The notes under the pieces were generated by a model. That model was not told the origin of the DNA. It saw only the letters and a list, made by a program, of their open reading frames with translations, and did no database searches. From JAYZDP01 sp036337765 (GTDB taxonomy: Bacteria; Acidobacteriota; Thermoanaerobaculia; Multivoradales; Multivoraceae): DNA of 46,054 nt. The first letter of the stretch is position 1, and each line of letters opens with the position of its first letter. Of the stretch, positions 15,069 to 23,783 are shown piece after piece. The stretch covers positions 1-46,054 of the forward strand of contig JAYZDP010000049.1 in assembly GCA_036337765.1 (NCBI GenBank). Direction: 5' to 3'. The translations under genes were made by a program, and so were the position numbers.

Positions 15069-16502
15069 ATGAAGCACTCCGCAGGCCTCGGCCTGGCTCT
15101 CCTGCTCGTGCTGCTCGTAGCCCCGGCTCCGGGTCAGGAGGCGCAGGCGGGTGTCGCTCCAGCGACCATCTCCTCGGTCAACCCGCTCTCTCGAGCCCGA
15201 CCGAGCTTCGAGAGTGCCTTGGTCCTGCCTCCAGATACCCGCCCCGCTCAGCGCAAGCTCGCCCCGGGAACGCGTCGCCGAGCCGCGGCGGTCGCCGAGG
15301 GCACCATGATCGAGACGATCGTGGTCCTGCACATGCCGGCTCCGGAGTTGGCGCCCGTCGACCGTCGCGGTCTGCGCCGCCGGCTGATCGCGGCCGCCGA
15401 GCACGACTTCACCGATCGTGCGCGCCGGTTCGGTTTCGAGACCCAGCGCGGGCTCGAGATGATCCCTGCGGTCATCGGTCGCCATCCAGCGAACCGCCTC
15501 GAGGAGCTCGCCGCCCTGCCGCACGTTCGCTCGGTCCAGGTGGTGCGCCGGATCGAGGCCTTCCGCACCGAGGGCAACGCGCTGATCCGCAGCCATCTGG
15601 CGAATCAGGTCGGCGCGGGAGGGGCAGGGGTCGGCATCGCGATCATGGATACCGGGATCGACTTCAACCATCCCGAATTCGCCGGCAGGATCGTGGTTGA
15701 GGCCGACTTCATCGACACTGGCGAGGGCGCCCTCGACGACGACGGGCACGGCACCAGTGTCGCCGGCATCGCCGCCGGGAGCTCGGGCAGCATCATCGGC
15801 AGCTCGCGCTTGCACCGCGGCGGGGTAGCCCCGAAGGCGACCCTGTGGGCGATGAAGGTGCTCGACTTCGAGGGTCAGGGAAACTCGTCGAACCTGGTGC
15901 TTGCCTTCGATGCCGTGCTGAGCAACCGCAACCGTTTCGGCGGCGTGCACGTGGTCAACCTCTCGCTCGGAGGCGGTGCGTTCTCGAGCGACTGCGACCG
16001 GCTCGACCCGGCACTAGGGGCGATCGTCGACGTCGCTCACAGTGCTGGCCTAACGATCGTCGCCGCCAGCGGCAACGCGGCATCGAAGACCGGCATCGCC
16101 TTCCCGGCCTGCATGTCGAAGATCATCTCCGTCGGTTCGGTGTACGACACCAACATCGGCGGCGCCTTCTTCGGTTTGTGCTCCGATCCGGCGACCGGCA
16201 CCGACGTGGTCTCGTGCTTCTCGAACTCGGGGCCCAACCTCGACGTCCTGGCGCCGTCCTTCTGCACCCGTACTGCGATGCGCGGCGGTTCGCAAAGCGC
16301 CTGCTTCGGCGGCACCTCCGCCTCGTCGCCCTACGCGGCCGGGCTGGCGGCGCAGCTGCTGTCACTACGACCCGGATCCACCCCCGAGCAGATCCGGGCG
16401 GCGCTGAAGGCCTCGAGCGCCACACCGATCGATCCGGGCAACGGGTTGGCGGTGCCGCGCGTCGACTTCATCGACGCGCTCGCATACCTCGCCTCGCAGT
16501 AG
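15069..16502 (+). CDS. Secreted subtilisin-like serine protease (S8)
   Basis: A 477-residue preproprotease with a signal peptide (about residues 1-22, cut near PAPGQ). An inhibitor-like propeptide region (about 75-170) includes MIPAVIGRHPANRLEELAALPHVRSV. The subtilase domain has catalytic Asp194 (IAIMDTGID), His227 (DGHGTSVAG) and Ser417 (GGTSASSPYAAG), with the oxyanion Asn in AASGNAA. All catalytic residues are present, so it is expected to be active outside the cytoplasm. It is divergent from the PLP enzyme gene and no inhibitor or transporter is adjacent. Confidence 0.93.
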   Translation: MKHSAGLGLALLLVLLVAPAPGQEAQAGVAPATISSVNPLSRARPSFESALVLPPDTRPAQRKLAPGTRRRAAAVAEGTMIETIVVLHMPAPELAPVDRRGLRRRLIAAAEHDFTDRARRFGFETQRGLEMIPAVIGRHPANRLEELAALPHVRSVQVVRRIEAFRTEGNALIRSHLANQVGAGGAGVGIAIMDTGIDFNHPEFAGRIVVEADFIDTGEGALDDDGHGTSVAGIAAGSSGSIIGSSRLHRGGVAPKATLWAMKVLDFEGQGNSSNLVLAFDAVLSNRNRFGGVHVVNLSLGGGAFSSDCDRLDPALGAIVDVAHSAGLTIVAASGNAASKTGIAFPACMSKIISVGSVYDTNIGGAFFGLCSDPATGTDVVSCFSNSGPNLDVLAPSFCTRTAMRGGSQSACFGGTSASSPYAAGLAAQLLSLRPGSTPEQIRAALKASSATPIDPGNGLAVPRVDFIDALAYLASQ

Positions 16503-16587
16503 ACCAGGTCTAGCGCCCCAAAACCCGCCGACGTCGGCCGCAGGCGGCCGCAGACCCGCGCCGACGCGTCTTGGCCCATCCCACCTG

Positions 16588-16616
16588 CCTAGGATCCTGC
16601 TGCGCAGGCTCCTAGG
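16588..16616. terminator. Bipartite hairpin between convergent genes
   Basis: CCTAGGA-T-CCTGC-TGC-GCAGG-C-TCCTAGG pairs fully except for one internal T/C mismatch, leaving a 3-nt loop. It sits between the S8 protease stop and the stop of the minus-strand outer-membrane protein, two bases from the latter. Its plan is like the hairpin at 9475-9515 (long stem, 3-nt loop, touching the minus-strand stop), with no U-tract. Confidence 0.55.
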
Positions 16617-16617
16617 C

Positions 16618-18126
16618 TCAGAGCCCGAAGCTGAGGCCGATCATCGCCTCGTCGACCAGATCCGAGAACTGCCCGGCGATGTCGAGACCCAGGCGCGGAC
16701 CCAGTGTGAAGCCGAGGCCTACAGCTAGGTGCTCAGTGTCCGAGTCGATGCGGGCCAGCCCGTCGTGGTCGGGATCGGTCCAGTAGCCGAAGCGCAGAGC
16801 CGTCGGCTCGGAGAGGTCTCCGATCCGAAACTCGAACCCGACGTGGACCTGCGTACCGTCGTCGATCGGCTCCACCAGGGCCTTGACTGCGGCGTCGACA
16901 TCGCCGTCGCCGAGGATCTCGGCGGAGCGGTCGAGGTCGGAGTAGCCCACCTGAACGGCGTCGATAGAGAGCGAGAAGCGTCCCCGGCGAGGCGCCCAGC
17001 CCAGACCTATGGTCTGGGTGTCAGGCATCACGATGCGGGTGAGCGAGGTCGTGGTCGCGAGTGTCGTCAGCTCGGCCTCGGACCATTGGATCGGTGTGCC
17101 GAAAAGGGTCGTGGCCGTCCAGGCGAGGCGGCCTCCGGGCCCAGTCAGGCCGATCGGATCGCATGCCGGCCCGCCACCCGGCCGGCCCGCACCCGCGCCG
17201 CCAAAGCCCTCGAAGCTGACGCAGTCGAACGACTGAGCGGTGCTGGTGAGCTCGTACTCGCCGCCTTCCTTGAAGACCAGGCCGATCGACAGCGGCCCCT
17301 TGCCCTTCCACAGGAGGCCGATCGAGTAGGTCAGATCGGAGTCGTCGTCGTCGACGGTCCCGCGGCTGAGCCGAACGTCGGTCAGGTCCGCCGCTGACGG
17401 TCCGAAGCCAGGGCTTCCCAGATTGCGAATGAGGTCGAAGGCGAGCTCACGGTCGCGGGAGCCGTCCAATCGGAGCTCTTGCAGCGACGTGATGTCGAGA
17501 GTGCTGGTGCGCACCGAGACGCCGAGCGAGAAGCGCGAGCCCATCTTGAAGCCGGCCGCGACTGCGAGATGAGACAGCGTCGCCTCCAGCTCGTTGCGGC
17601 TCGAGTAGGAGTCGCCAAAGAACGGATCGTCGAGGCTGAACGCAGATCGGCCCTCCTGGCCAATGGCCTCGTGGTGGTAGATGGAGAGCGTCATGCCGCC
17701 CAGGGGCTGCATGTAACCGGCGAAGCCGACTCCGTTCGTCGAGTCGTCGGAGGTCGCGCGCGAGTCGCCACTCACGGAGACCGGGCTGAAGATGCCCGCG
17801 AGATCGATCGCCGTCGCCGCGTTGAGATCGTCGATGTCGAGGCTCCAGTCGCTCTGGCGCAGCACGACGGCGACCCCACGCTGGCGGAGAAAGGCGAGCC
17901 CGGCCGGGTTGACCTCGCTGGCGGTCGCGTCGTCGGCAATCGCCACGAACGCGTTGCCGATGCCGAGCGATCTCGCTCCTGGCGACGAGAAGTGCAGTGG
18001 AACCGGCGAGAACGGCGCGCGCGACGGGAGGGTGTCGAGCCTGTTGAGCTGGGCGGCCGACGGAATGGCCGTGGCTGCGACGATCGCGCCTACCAGGAGA
18101 GCTTGCCCCGGGAGTTCTCGCGTCAT
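16618..18126 (-). CDS. Outer-membrane beta-barrel protein (PorV/FadL-like)
   Basis: A 502-residue protein with a signal peptide (about residues 1-25, cut after IPSAAQ) and the N-terminal signature G-A-R-S-L-G-I-G-N-A-F-V-A-I-A-D-D-A-T-A. With the following EVNPAGLA this is shared by the PorV/PorQ and OmpP1/FadL-like barrels. Alternating polar/hydrophobic strands continue to a C-terminal ...MIGLSFGL ending in an aliphatic residue. Role unknown; relatives act in hydrophobic compound uptake or in secretion. A TATCCT -10 lies 7 bases before the ATG. Divergent from phzF. Confidence 0.8.
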   Translation of the reverse strand: MTRELPGQALLVGAIVAATAIPSAAQLNRLDTLPSRAPFSPVPLHFSSPGARSLGIGNAFVAIADDATASEVNPAGLAFLRQRGVAVVLRQSDWSLDIDDLNAATAIDLAGIFSPVSVSGDSRATSDDSTNGVGFAGYMQPLGGMTLSIYHHEAIGQEGRSAFSLDDPFFGDSYSSRNELEATLSHLAVAAGFKMGSRFSLGVSVRTSTLDITSLQELRLDGSRDRELAFDLIRNLGSPGFGPSAADLTDVRLSRGTVDDDDSDLTYSIGLLWKGKGPLSIGLVFKEGGEYELTSTAQSFDCVSFEGFGGAGAGRPGGGPACDPIGLTGPGGRLAWTATTLFGTPIQWSEAELTTLATTTSLTRIVMPDTQTIGLGWAPRRGRFSLSIDAVQVGYSDLDRSAEILGDGDVDAAVKALVEPIDDGTQVHVGFEFRIGDLSEPTALRFGYWTDPDHDGLARIDSDTEHLAVGLGFTLGPRLGLDIAGQFSDLVDEAMIGLSFGL

Positions 18127-18133
18127 CGAGGGG

Positions 18134-18139
18134 AGGATA
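18134..18139 (-). promoter_or_regulatory. -10 element of the outer-membrane protein gene
   Basis: TATCCT on the minus strand with a 7-base spacer to the ATG at 18126; leaderless arrangement. It faces the phzF -10 at 18176-18181. Confidence 0.45.
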
Positions 18140-18175
18140 CTTGGTGCCCGGGTCCGGTCGCCAGCGCCCGACGCT

Positions 18176-18181
18176 TAAGAT
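18176..18181 (+). promoter_or_regulatory. -10 element of phzF-like gene
   Basis: TAAGAT with a 9-base spacer to the ATG at 18191 and no Shine-Dalgarno. Confidence 0.45.
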
Positions 18182-18190
18182 GGGCGTTGG

Positions 18191-18982
18191 ATGCCCCAGA
18201 TCTCGATCACCCAGGTCGATGCTTTCAGCGCGCAGCCCTTCCGCGGCACCCCCGCTGCCGTATGTGTGCTCGCCGTGGCGGCCGACACGTCCTGGATGCA
18301 GTCAGTGGCGCTGGAGATGAATCTCTCAGAGACGGCATTCCTGGTCCCGGAGGACGGGGGCTACGAGCTGCGGTGGTTCACACCCGTGATGGAGGTGGAC
18401 CTATGCGGCCACGCTACCCTCGCCAGCGCGCACGTGCTGTGGGAGGAAGGTCACCTCAGCTCCGACGCGGAGGCCGTGTTTCACACTCGGAGCGGGCTCC
18501 TACGGGCGTCGCGTCGGGGTGAGTGGATCGAGCTCGATTTCCCGGCGTTGAAGCCCACCGCAATCGATCCGCCCCCGGCCTTGGTCGAGGCACTCGGCGC
18601 GACACCTCTCTTCGTCGGTGAGGCGCCACATTTCTTCCTCGTCGAGCTCGGAAGCGTTGACGCGGTGCGCAGCCTCGAGCCCGACCTGCGTGCGCTGCTC
18701 CAATTCGAGCACAACGGCCCGATCGTCACCGCGGCGGACACCGACGGCTTCGACTTCGTGTCCCGTTTTTTCGCGCCCGCGGCCGGCCTCGACGAGGACC
18801 CGGTGACAGGTTCGGCCCACTGCGTGCTCTGCCCCTACTGGGCGGAGCGTCTGGGCAAGACGGAGATGACCGGCTTCCAAGCCTCGTCGCGCGGTGGCGT
18901 CGTACGCGTGCGACTGGTGGGCGAACGGGTCATCCTGGGGGGTCAGGCGGTCACGACGCTGCGCGGGGAGCTGTTCGCCTGA
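18191..18982 (+). CDS. PhzF-family isomerase
   Basis: A 263-residue protein of the PhzF/diaminopimelate epimerase fold. The catalytic Glu is in NLSETAFLV (about residue 46). LRWFTPVMEVDLCGHATLASAHVLW and the second-half motif FAPAAGLDEDPVTGSAHCVLCPYW are family hallmarks. Phenazine genes are absent here, so this is one of the many PhzF homologues of unknown substrate rather than a phenazine enzyme. It stands alone between the outer-membrane protein and the W-GDPDLQG protein. Confidence 0.9.
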   Translation: MPQISITQVDAFSAQPFRGTPAAVCVLAVAADTSWMQSVALEMNLSETAFLVPEDGGYELRWFTPVMEVDLCGHATLASAHVLWEEGHLSSDAEAVFHTRSGLLRASRRGEWIELDFPALKPTAIDPPPALVEALGATPLFVGEAPHFFLVELGSVDAVRSLEPDLRALLQFEHNGPIVTAADTDGFDFVSRFFAPAAGLDEDPVTGSAHCVLCPYWAERLGKTEMTGFQASSRGGVVRVRLVGERVILGGQAVTTLRGELFA

Positions 18983-19045
18983 GTGGCGCGAGATTTGTAA
19001 ATCGTCGGCCCTCGGTTCATCATGGGTGTCCGAATTGGAGGTTGT

Positions 19046-20068
19046 ATGAGGGAACGAAAGAGCCTGCTCGCGGCGTGGGTCGCGACCGCGGTCGCGATCG
19101 GCATACCCGCCACACTTTGCTCCCAGGCGGGTGACGCGACCACGGGTCCCAGAACGTCCTGGGGAGACCCGGACCTGCAGGGGATCTACACCAGCGCGAC
19201 CTACACCCCGCTCGAGCGACCCAAGAATCTTGCCGACAAGGAGTTCCTGACCGAGGACGAGTACCAGCACCTCAATGGGCTGGTGACCGGGGAAGGCGTC
19301 GATCCGCTACGTGCCCGCGGTGTGCTTACCACCAACGACCACGGGGAGCGTCTCGAGCGCCTGGAGCAGGCGGACCCTACGCACTACGACAATGCCATCT
19401 GGCTGGCGACCGAGAAGCCTCGTGGTTTATCGACGCGTCGCACCTCGCTCATCACCGATCCGCCGCACGGTCGCGTCCCCGCCAGAACGGAAGCGGCAAA
19501 GGAGAGAGCGGAAAGGCTTCGCGAGCTCCGTTCAACCGACAGCTACGAGAACCGGCCGCTGGCGGAGCGTTGCATGGTCTGGCGTCACGAGGGTCCGCCG
19601 ATGGTGCCTGCCAGCTACAACGACCTTTACCAGATCTTCCAGACTGAGCACAACGTGGTCATCGTGCAGGAGATGAACATCAACGGCCCCCGCATCATCC
19701 CGCTCGACGGCCAGCCGCACTCTCCGGCGTCGATCCCGCTCTGGCGCGGTGACTCGCGCGGCCAGTGGAAAGGCGACACCCTGGTGGTCGAGACCAGAAA
19801 CTACAGCGGACGTAACCCGTTCTACGAATCGAGCGAGAGCCTGCACGTAGTCGAGCGCTTTCGCCGCGTTGACGCGGAGACGATCCACTATGAGTTCACG
19901 GTCTCCGACGCCGACGCTTGGGAGCATGCGTGGAGCGCCGAGTTTCCGCTCATGCAGCGCGAAGGGCCGCTGTACGAGTACGCCTGCCACGAGGGCAACT
20001 ACGACATCCGCCACATCTTAGAGGTCGCCCGCCACCTCGATGAGCAGGCCGCGAAAGGCTCTGGCTAG
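19046..20068 (+). CDS. Secreted protein with W-GDPDLQG motif, function unknown
   Basis: A 340-residue exported protein with a signal peptide (about residues 1-28). The mature N-terminus reads T-S-W-G-D-P-D-L-Q-G-I-Y-T. Similar secreted proteins opening with WGxPDLQGxW are common in Acidobacteriota and have no known role. Later landmarks are ERCMVWRHEGPPM, NDLYQIFQTEHNVVIVQEMN, the repeat-like GDSRGQWKGDTLVVETRNY, and YACHEGNYDIRHILEVAR. The ATG at 19046 is chosen because GGAGG sits 4 bases upstream and the signal peptide begins there; an ATG at 19022 is also open. Confidence 0.75.
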   Translation: MRERKSLLAAWVATAVAIGIPATLCSQAGDATTGPRTSWGDPDLQGIYTSATYTPLERPKNLADKEFLTEDEYQHLNGLVTGEGVDPLRARGVLTTNDHGERLERLEQADPTHYDNAIWLATEKPRGLSTRRTSLITDPPHGRVPARTEAAKERAERLRELRSTDSYENRPLAERCMVWRHEGPPMVPASYNDLYQIFQTEHNVVIVQEMNINGPRIIPLDGQPHSPASIPLWRGDSRGQWKGDTLVVETRNYSGRNPFYESSESLHVVERFRRVDAETIHYEFTVSDADAWEHAWSAEFPLMQREGPLYEYACHEGNYDIRHILEVARHLDEQAAKGSG

Positions 20069-20074
20069 CCATCC

Positions 20075-21871
20075 ATGGGGAGCGCCCGTGTGACCTCGCC
20101 GCGCGCGAGGGTCGCGGCGCTGGTTGCGGCTACATGCCTTGTTGTGTCGGCGTGCTCGCGGGAGGTGCCGGGGACGCGGCCTGACGGCGGCGAGCACAGT
20201 TACGACGTCAACGCCGATCCACTGGTCAATCCACCCGGGCTCTTCGAGCCCTACCCTGAGACCGATCCGACCCGGGCGGGCGCCGACGCCACGGTCTATC
20301 GGCGCGTCGATGCCGATCCGACGACGTTGAACCCGATCTTCAACGTCCCCTGGCAGGACCACTACATGCACATCCTGCTCTTTCTCAACCCGATCCGCCG
20401 CGGGGTGGATCTGATCGAGAAGTTCAATCCGACAGTCGTCGAGTCGTGGGAGGAGTCGGAGGACCACCGGGTCTTCACCGTGAATCTGCGGCCCGAGACG
20501 CGCTGGCACGACGGCGAGCCGTGGACCGCGCACGACATCGTCTTCAGCTGGAAGACGATCGGCGACGACAGCGTGCCGGCGCTGTTCTACAAGCGCGCCG
20601 CGTTGCGGTTGGAGCTGGTGAGAGCCATCGACGACCATACCGTCGAGTACACCCACCGCCAGGTGCTGGCGACGCGGATGCGCGACATGCAGTTCCCGAT
20701 CATCCCCAAGCACATCTTCGACATTCCCGAAGAGCGAGCGAAGGATCCGACCCTTCGCTCGAGCGAGTACTGGAGCGATCGCGCCCGGCGCAAGATCGTC
20801 GGCAGTGGTCCGTACCGGTTCGTCGAGTGGCACTCCAACGCCCAGATCGTGGTGGAGCGCTGGGAGGACTACCCATTCGAGCCGCCGCGCTTCAAGCGCC
20901 AGGTGTTGAAGGTCATTCCCGACACCAACGTGGCGCTGCTGCTCTTCAAGAAGGGTGAGCTCGACGAGATGAGCCTCACCGGCCAGCAGTTCGCCACCCA
21001 GACGACCGACGCCGATTTCGCGGCGGTCGGGGTCAAGTCCTTCGCGCCACGTCGCATGTTCGGCAGCATCGGCTGGAACATGGACGGCTCGAACCCGTTC
21101 TTCGACGACGTGCGGGTGCGCGCGGCGATGAGCCACGCCTTCGACTACGAGGGCCACCTCCAGAAGTCCCTCTATGGCGTTTACCGCCGGTCGAAGGGCT
21201 TCCTCGACGAGTTCCACTGGGCCTACAACGCCGAGCTCGAGGCGACGCCCTTCGATCTCGACCGTGCTTCGGTTCTGCTGGACGAGGCTGGCTGGGATAT
21301 CTCCGACGATGATGGCTGGCGCTACAAGACGATCGATGGCGATCGCGTGCGCTTCGACTTCGAGCTCATGATGGTGCCAGGTGTGCCGAGCTTCAAGCAG
21401 CTCGGCGACCGCTACGGCTCGGATCTGAAGCGCATCGGAGTCTCGATGCGTCCGCTCTTCGTGGAGAACGCGGCGATCAACGAGTACCTGCGCCAGCACG
21501 ACTTCGATGCCTGGATCAACGTCGTCGAGGTCACCGCCGACCCGGACGAGTGGAGCGTCTTCTTCTCTACCGATGGTTACGAGAACGGCTACAACTGGGG
21601 CGCCTACTCGAACGCGCGCGTCGACGAGCTGTTTGAGCAGGCGCGGACGATGCTCGACCGAGAAGAGCGCAGACCGCTCTACCAGGAGATCCATCGCATT
21701 ACCTACGAGGAGCATGCGAACACCTGGGTTTATGACTACAACCTGCTTTGGGCGTTCTCCAACCGCCTGGGCGGGGTCGAGTTCTCGCCGTCCGGGGCGA
21801 TCCTCCAGTATCCGGGCACGGCGGCGTGGTGGAAGGCCGAGCACGCCGCCCCCGCGCCCACCGGCGGCTGA
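20075..21871 (+). CDS. Peptide-type ABC transporter substrate-binding lipoprotein (orphan)
   Basis: A 598-residue extracellular solute-binding protein of family 5 (OppA/DppA type). It has a lipoprotein signal ending in V-S-A-C with Cys27 as the lipidation site. Domain features include LNPIFNV near the start, WEESEDHRVFTVNLRPETRWHDGEPWTAHDIVFSW, VGSGPYRFVEW and a C-terminal NTWVYDYNLLWAFSNRLGGVEFSPSG. It probably binds peptides or another small solute in the periplasm. No permease or ATPase gene is adjacent, so partners must be elsewhere. It starts 6 bp after the W-GDPDLQG gene and may be co-transcribed. The next gene, on the opposite strand, converges. Confidence 0.9.
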   Translation: MGSARVTSPRARVAALVAATCLVVSACSREVPGTRPDGGEHSYDVNADPLVNPPGLFEPYPETDPTRAGADATVYRRVDADPTTLNPIFNVPWQDHYMHILLFLNPIRRGVDLIEKFNPTVVESWEESEDHRVFTVNLRPETRWHDGEPWTAHDIVFSWKTIGDDSVPALFYKRAALRLELVRAIDDHTVEYTHRQVLATRMRDMQFPIIPKHIFDIPEERAKDPTLRSSEYWSDRARRKIVGSGPYRFVEWHSNAQIVVERWEDYPFEPPRFKRQVLKVIPDTNVALLLFKKGELDEMSLTGQQFATQTTDADFAAVGVKSFAPRRMFGSIGWNMDGSNPFFDDVRVRAAMSHAFDYEGHLQKSLYGVYRRSKGFLDEFHWAYNAELEATPFDLDRASVLLDEAGWDISDDDGWRYKTIDGDRVRFDFELMMVPGVPSFKQLGDRYGSDLKRIGVSMRPLFVENAAINEYLRQHDFDAWINVVEVTADPDEWSVFFSTDGYENGYNWGAYSNARVDELFEQARTMLDREERRPLYQEIHRITYEEHANTWVYDYNLLWAFSNRLGGVEFSPSGAILQYPGTAAWWKAEHAAPAPTGG

Positions 21872-21881
21872 TCGGTCCCGA

Positions 21882-23375
21882 TCAGCGCCCGACGCGAAAG
21901 GTGGTCGTGACCAGCGAGTGCCGCGGTAGCTCGGTGCTCGCCTCGGTGCCGAGCTGCCAGCCCTCGAATGGCTCGGCCACCACCATCTCTGGGTCCGCGA
22001 AGGAGTTCGCGGCGTCGACGTCGGGAGCCCACAGGAGCTCGCTCGACACCGTTTCGACCAGCTCGCGGCCGGCCAGAGCGACCGCTACCGGCGTGGGCTC
22101 GACGGTGTCGCGGTTCAGCGCGAAGACGTGCAGCAGATCTCCGTCGAGGGTGGCAGCCGCGTCGAGTGCGTCGAGCTCTCCGTAGTGGCACTCGTAGGTC
22201 GGGCCGTCGATCGCCGTTCTCAGTGACACGCCTCCCTTGCGGGTCGAGAAGGCGCGGAATGCGTAAAAGATCGACTGCTTGAGCAGCCGGTCGCCGTCGG
22301 TGAGAAGTGGCCCGATGACGTTGACCAGCTGGGCCAGGTTGGCGATTTTCACCACGTCGGCGTGGCGCAGGAAGCTCATCAGAAACGCGGCAACTACCAG
22401 CGCGTCCTCGAGGTTGTAGACCTCTTCGACCAGGTGCGGCGCAAACTTGCCCTTGCCGTCCATGTGATCGGGAGTGCGCGCCTTGTACCAGACGTTGTAC
22501 TCGTCGAAGCACAGATACGCGCGCTTCGCGCTCTTGGTCTTCGCCTGCACGTAGCGGCAGCAGGCGTCGACCGCCTCGATCTGCGCGTCGATCGAGCTGC
22601 CGATGCCGAGATAGCTCGGTGTGTCTGCATGGCTGTTGCCGACATAGCGGTGCAGGCTCACGTGGTCGGCGAGCTCACCGACGTGCTCGAGCACGGTCCG
22701 GTCCCACTCCAGATAGGTCGGCATGCGCGGCGCCGATGAGCCACAGGCCACCGTCTCGATCGAGCGGTCGCAGTCCTTCATCATCTTCGCCGCCTGTTGG
22801 GCGCGGATCGCGTACTGCTCGGCCGGGACGTGACCGAGCTGCCAGGGACCATCCATCTCGTTGCCGAGACACCACAACGGCACGCCATAGGGAGCTGGGT
22901 GTCCGTTGACGGCTCGCATCTCTGAAAAGCGGGTGCCAGCCTTGGCGTTCGTGTACTCGACCCAGTCTCGCGCCTCCTCGGGCGTGCCGGTGCCGAGGTT
23001 GACGGCCAGCATCGGGGTCCACTCGAGCTTCGAGCACAGGCGCAGAAAGTCGTCGGTTCCGAAGTGATTCGGCTCCAGGCTCTGCCAGGCCAGCTCGCGC
23101 ACCGTCGGTCGCTCGGCCTTCGGCCCGACACCGTCGCGCCAGTGGTAGCCCGAGGCGAAGTTGCCGCCGGGGTAACGGACCACCGTCATCTCGAGCTCGC
23201 GCAGCGCCTCGATCACATCGGTGCGGCAGCCGTCCTCGTCAGCATGGGCGCTCGTCGGTTGGTAGACACCGCCATAGATCGAGCGCCCCATGTGCTCGAG
23301 GAAGCCGCCGTAGATCAGCGGGCTGGCCTCGCCGACGCTGTGTCGCGGGTGCAGATCGATACGCGTACGCTCCAT
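21882..23375 (-). CDS. Alpha-L-arabinofuranosidase, GH51
   Basis: A 497-residue glycoside hydrolase family 51 enzyme releasing alpha-L-arabinofuranosyl residues from arabinan or arabinoxylan fragments. The N-terminus has GGFLEHMGRSIYGGVY. The acid/base Glu173 is in CLGNEMDGPW and the nucleophile Glu292 in CFDEYNVWY. No signal peptide is visible, so it is probably cytoplasmic and acts on imported oligosaccharides. The ATG at 23375 follows an extended -10 (TGCTACTTT) by nine bases with no Shine-Dalgarno. No other polysaccharide genes are nearby. Confidence 0.94.
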   Translation of the reverse strand: MERTRIDLHPRHSVGEASPLIYGGFLEHMGRSIYGGVYQPTSAHADEDGCRTDVIEALRELEMTVVRYPGGNFASGYHWRDGVGPKAERPTVRELAWQSLEPNHFGTDDFLRLCSKLEWTPMLAVNLGTGTPEEARDWVEYTNAKAGTRFSEMRAVNGHPAPYGVPLWCLGNEMDGPWQLGHVPAEQYAIRAQQAAKMMKDCDRSIETVACGSSAPRMPTYLEWDRTVLEHVGELADHVSLHRYVGNSHADTPSYLGIGSSIDAQIEAVDACCRYVQAKTKSAKRAYLCFDEYNVWYKARTPDHMDGKGKFAPHLVEEVYNLEDALVVAAFLMSFLRHADVVKIANLAQLVNVIGPLLTDGDRLLKQSIFYAFRAFSTRKGGVSLRTAIDGPTYECHYGELDALDAAATLDGDLLHVFALNRDTVEPTPVAVALAGRELVETVSSELLWAPDVDAANSFADPEMVVAEPFEGWQLGTEASTELPRHSLVTTTFRVGR

Positions 23376-23384
23376 GGGACGGCA

Positions 23385-23393
23385 AAAGTAGCA
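23385..23393 (-). promoter_or_regulatory. Extended -10 promoter of the GH51 gene
   Basis: TGCTACTTT on the minus strand, a TGnTAnnnT match, nine bases upstream of the ATG at 23375. Leaderless arrangement. Confidence 0.55.
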
Positions 23394-23420
23394 TTCGTGC
23401 ACAGACGAATAGGAGTCGCG

Positions 23421-23783
23421 ATGCAAACAGCCGCCCAGCAGCTCGGCCAGCTACCCGCCCACGAAGGCTTTCGGATGCGTGGTCTGCAGATGACCCGAAT
23501 CGAGACCTTCACCGACGCGGCGTTCGCGTTCTCGCTGACGTTGCTGGTGATCGCGATTGATCTAGCTTCGAGCTATGCCGAGCCCACCGCTGCCCTTCAG
23601 GGAGTTCCTGCATTCGCGTTCAGCGCGGTGCTGCTGGCGATTGTGCTGCCTGTGACCTGGGTCGGCATCCCCGGCTGGGCCTACGCGCTTCTGTCTATCG
23701 TGATGCCGATCTTCGCAATCCGTACCGGTCGGCGCCGCCGCAAGCTGAGAGCAGACTACTCGTCCCACGCCTCCAACACGTAG
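23421..23783 (+). CDS. TMEM175-like (DUF1211) membrane protein, internally shortened
   Basis: A 120-residue protein that starts like bacterial TMEM175 potassium channels (FRMRGLQMTRIETFTDAAFAFSLTLLVIAIDL: the R-x-E-x-F-x-D-A-x-F-A-F pore-helix signature). It ends like their last TM and basic tail (GWAYALLSIVMPIFAIRTGRRRRK). Family members are usually about 190-220 residues with six TMs; here only about three hydrophobic segments remain. The junction near GVPAFAFSAVLLAIV suggests that some 80-100 central residues are missing in frame. It is probably non-functional as a channel unless it assembles unusually. AGGAG precedes the ATG at 23421. The 3' end overlaps the convergent DUF5671 gene by 28 bp. 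Confidence 0.65.
   Translation: MQTAAQQLGQLPAHEGFRMRGLQMTRIETFTDAAFAFSLTLLVIAIDLASSYAEPTAALQGVPAFAFSAVLLAIVLPVTWVGIPGWAYALLSIVMPIFAIRTGRRRRKLRADYSSHASNT

Noticed and set aside
20018..21844. A 608-codon open frame on the minus strand opposite the substrate-binding protein gene
   Set aside because: It is a mirror of the GC-rich plus-strand gene, with no domain motifs, and the plus strand has a clear lipobox and family 5 motifs.
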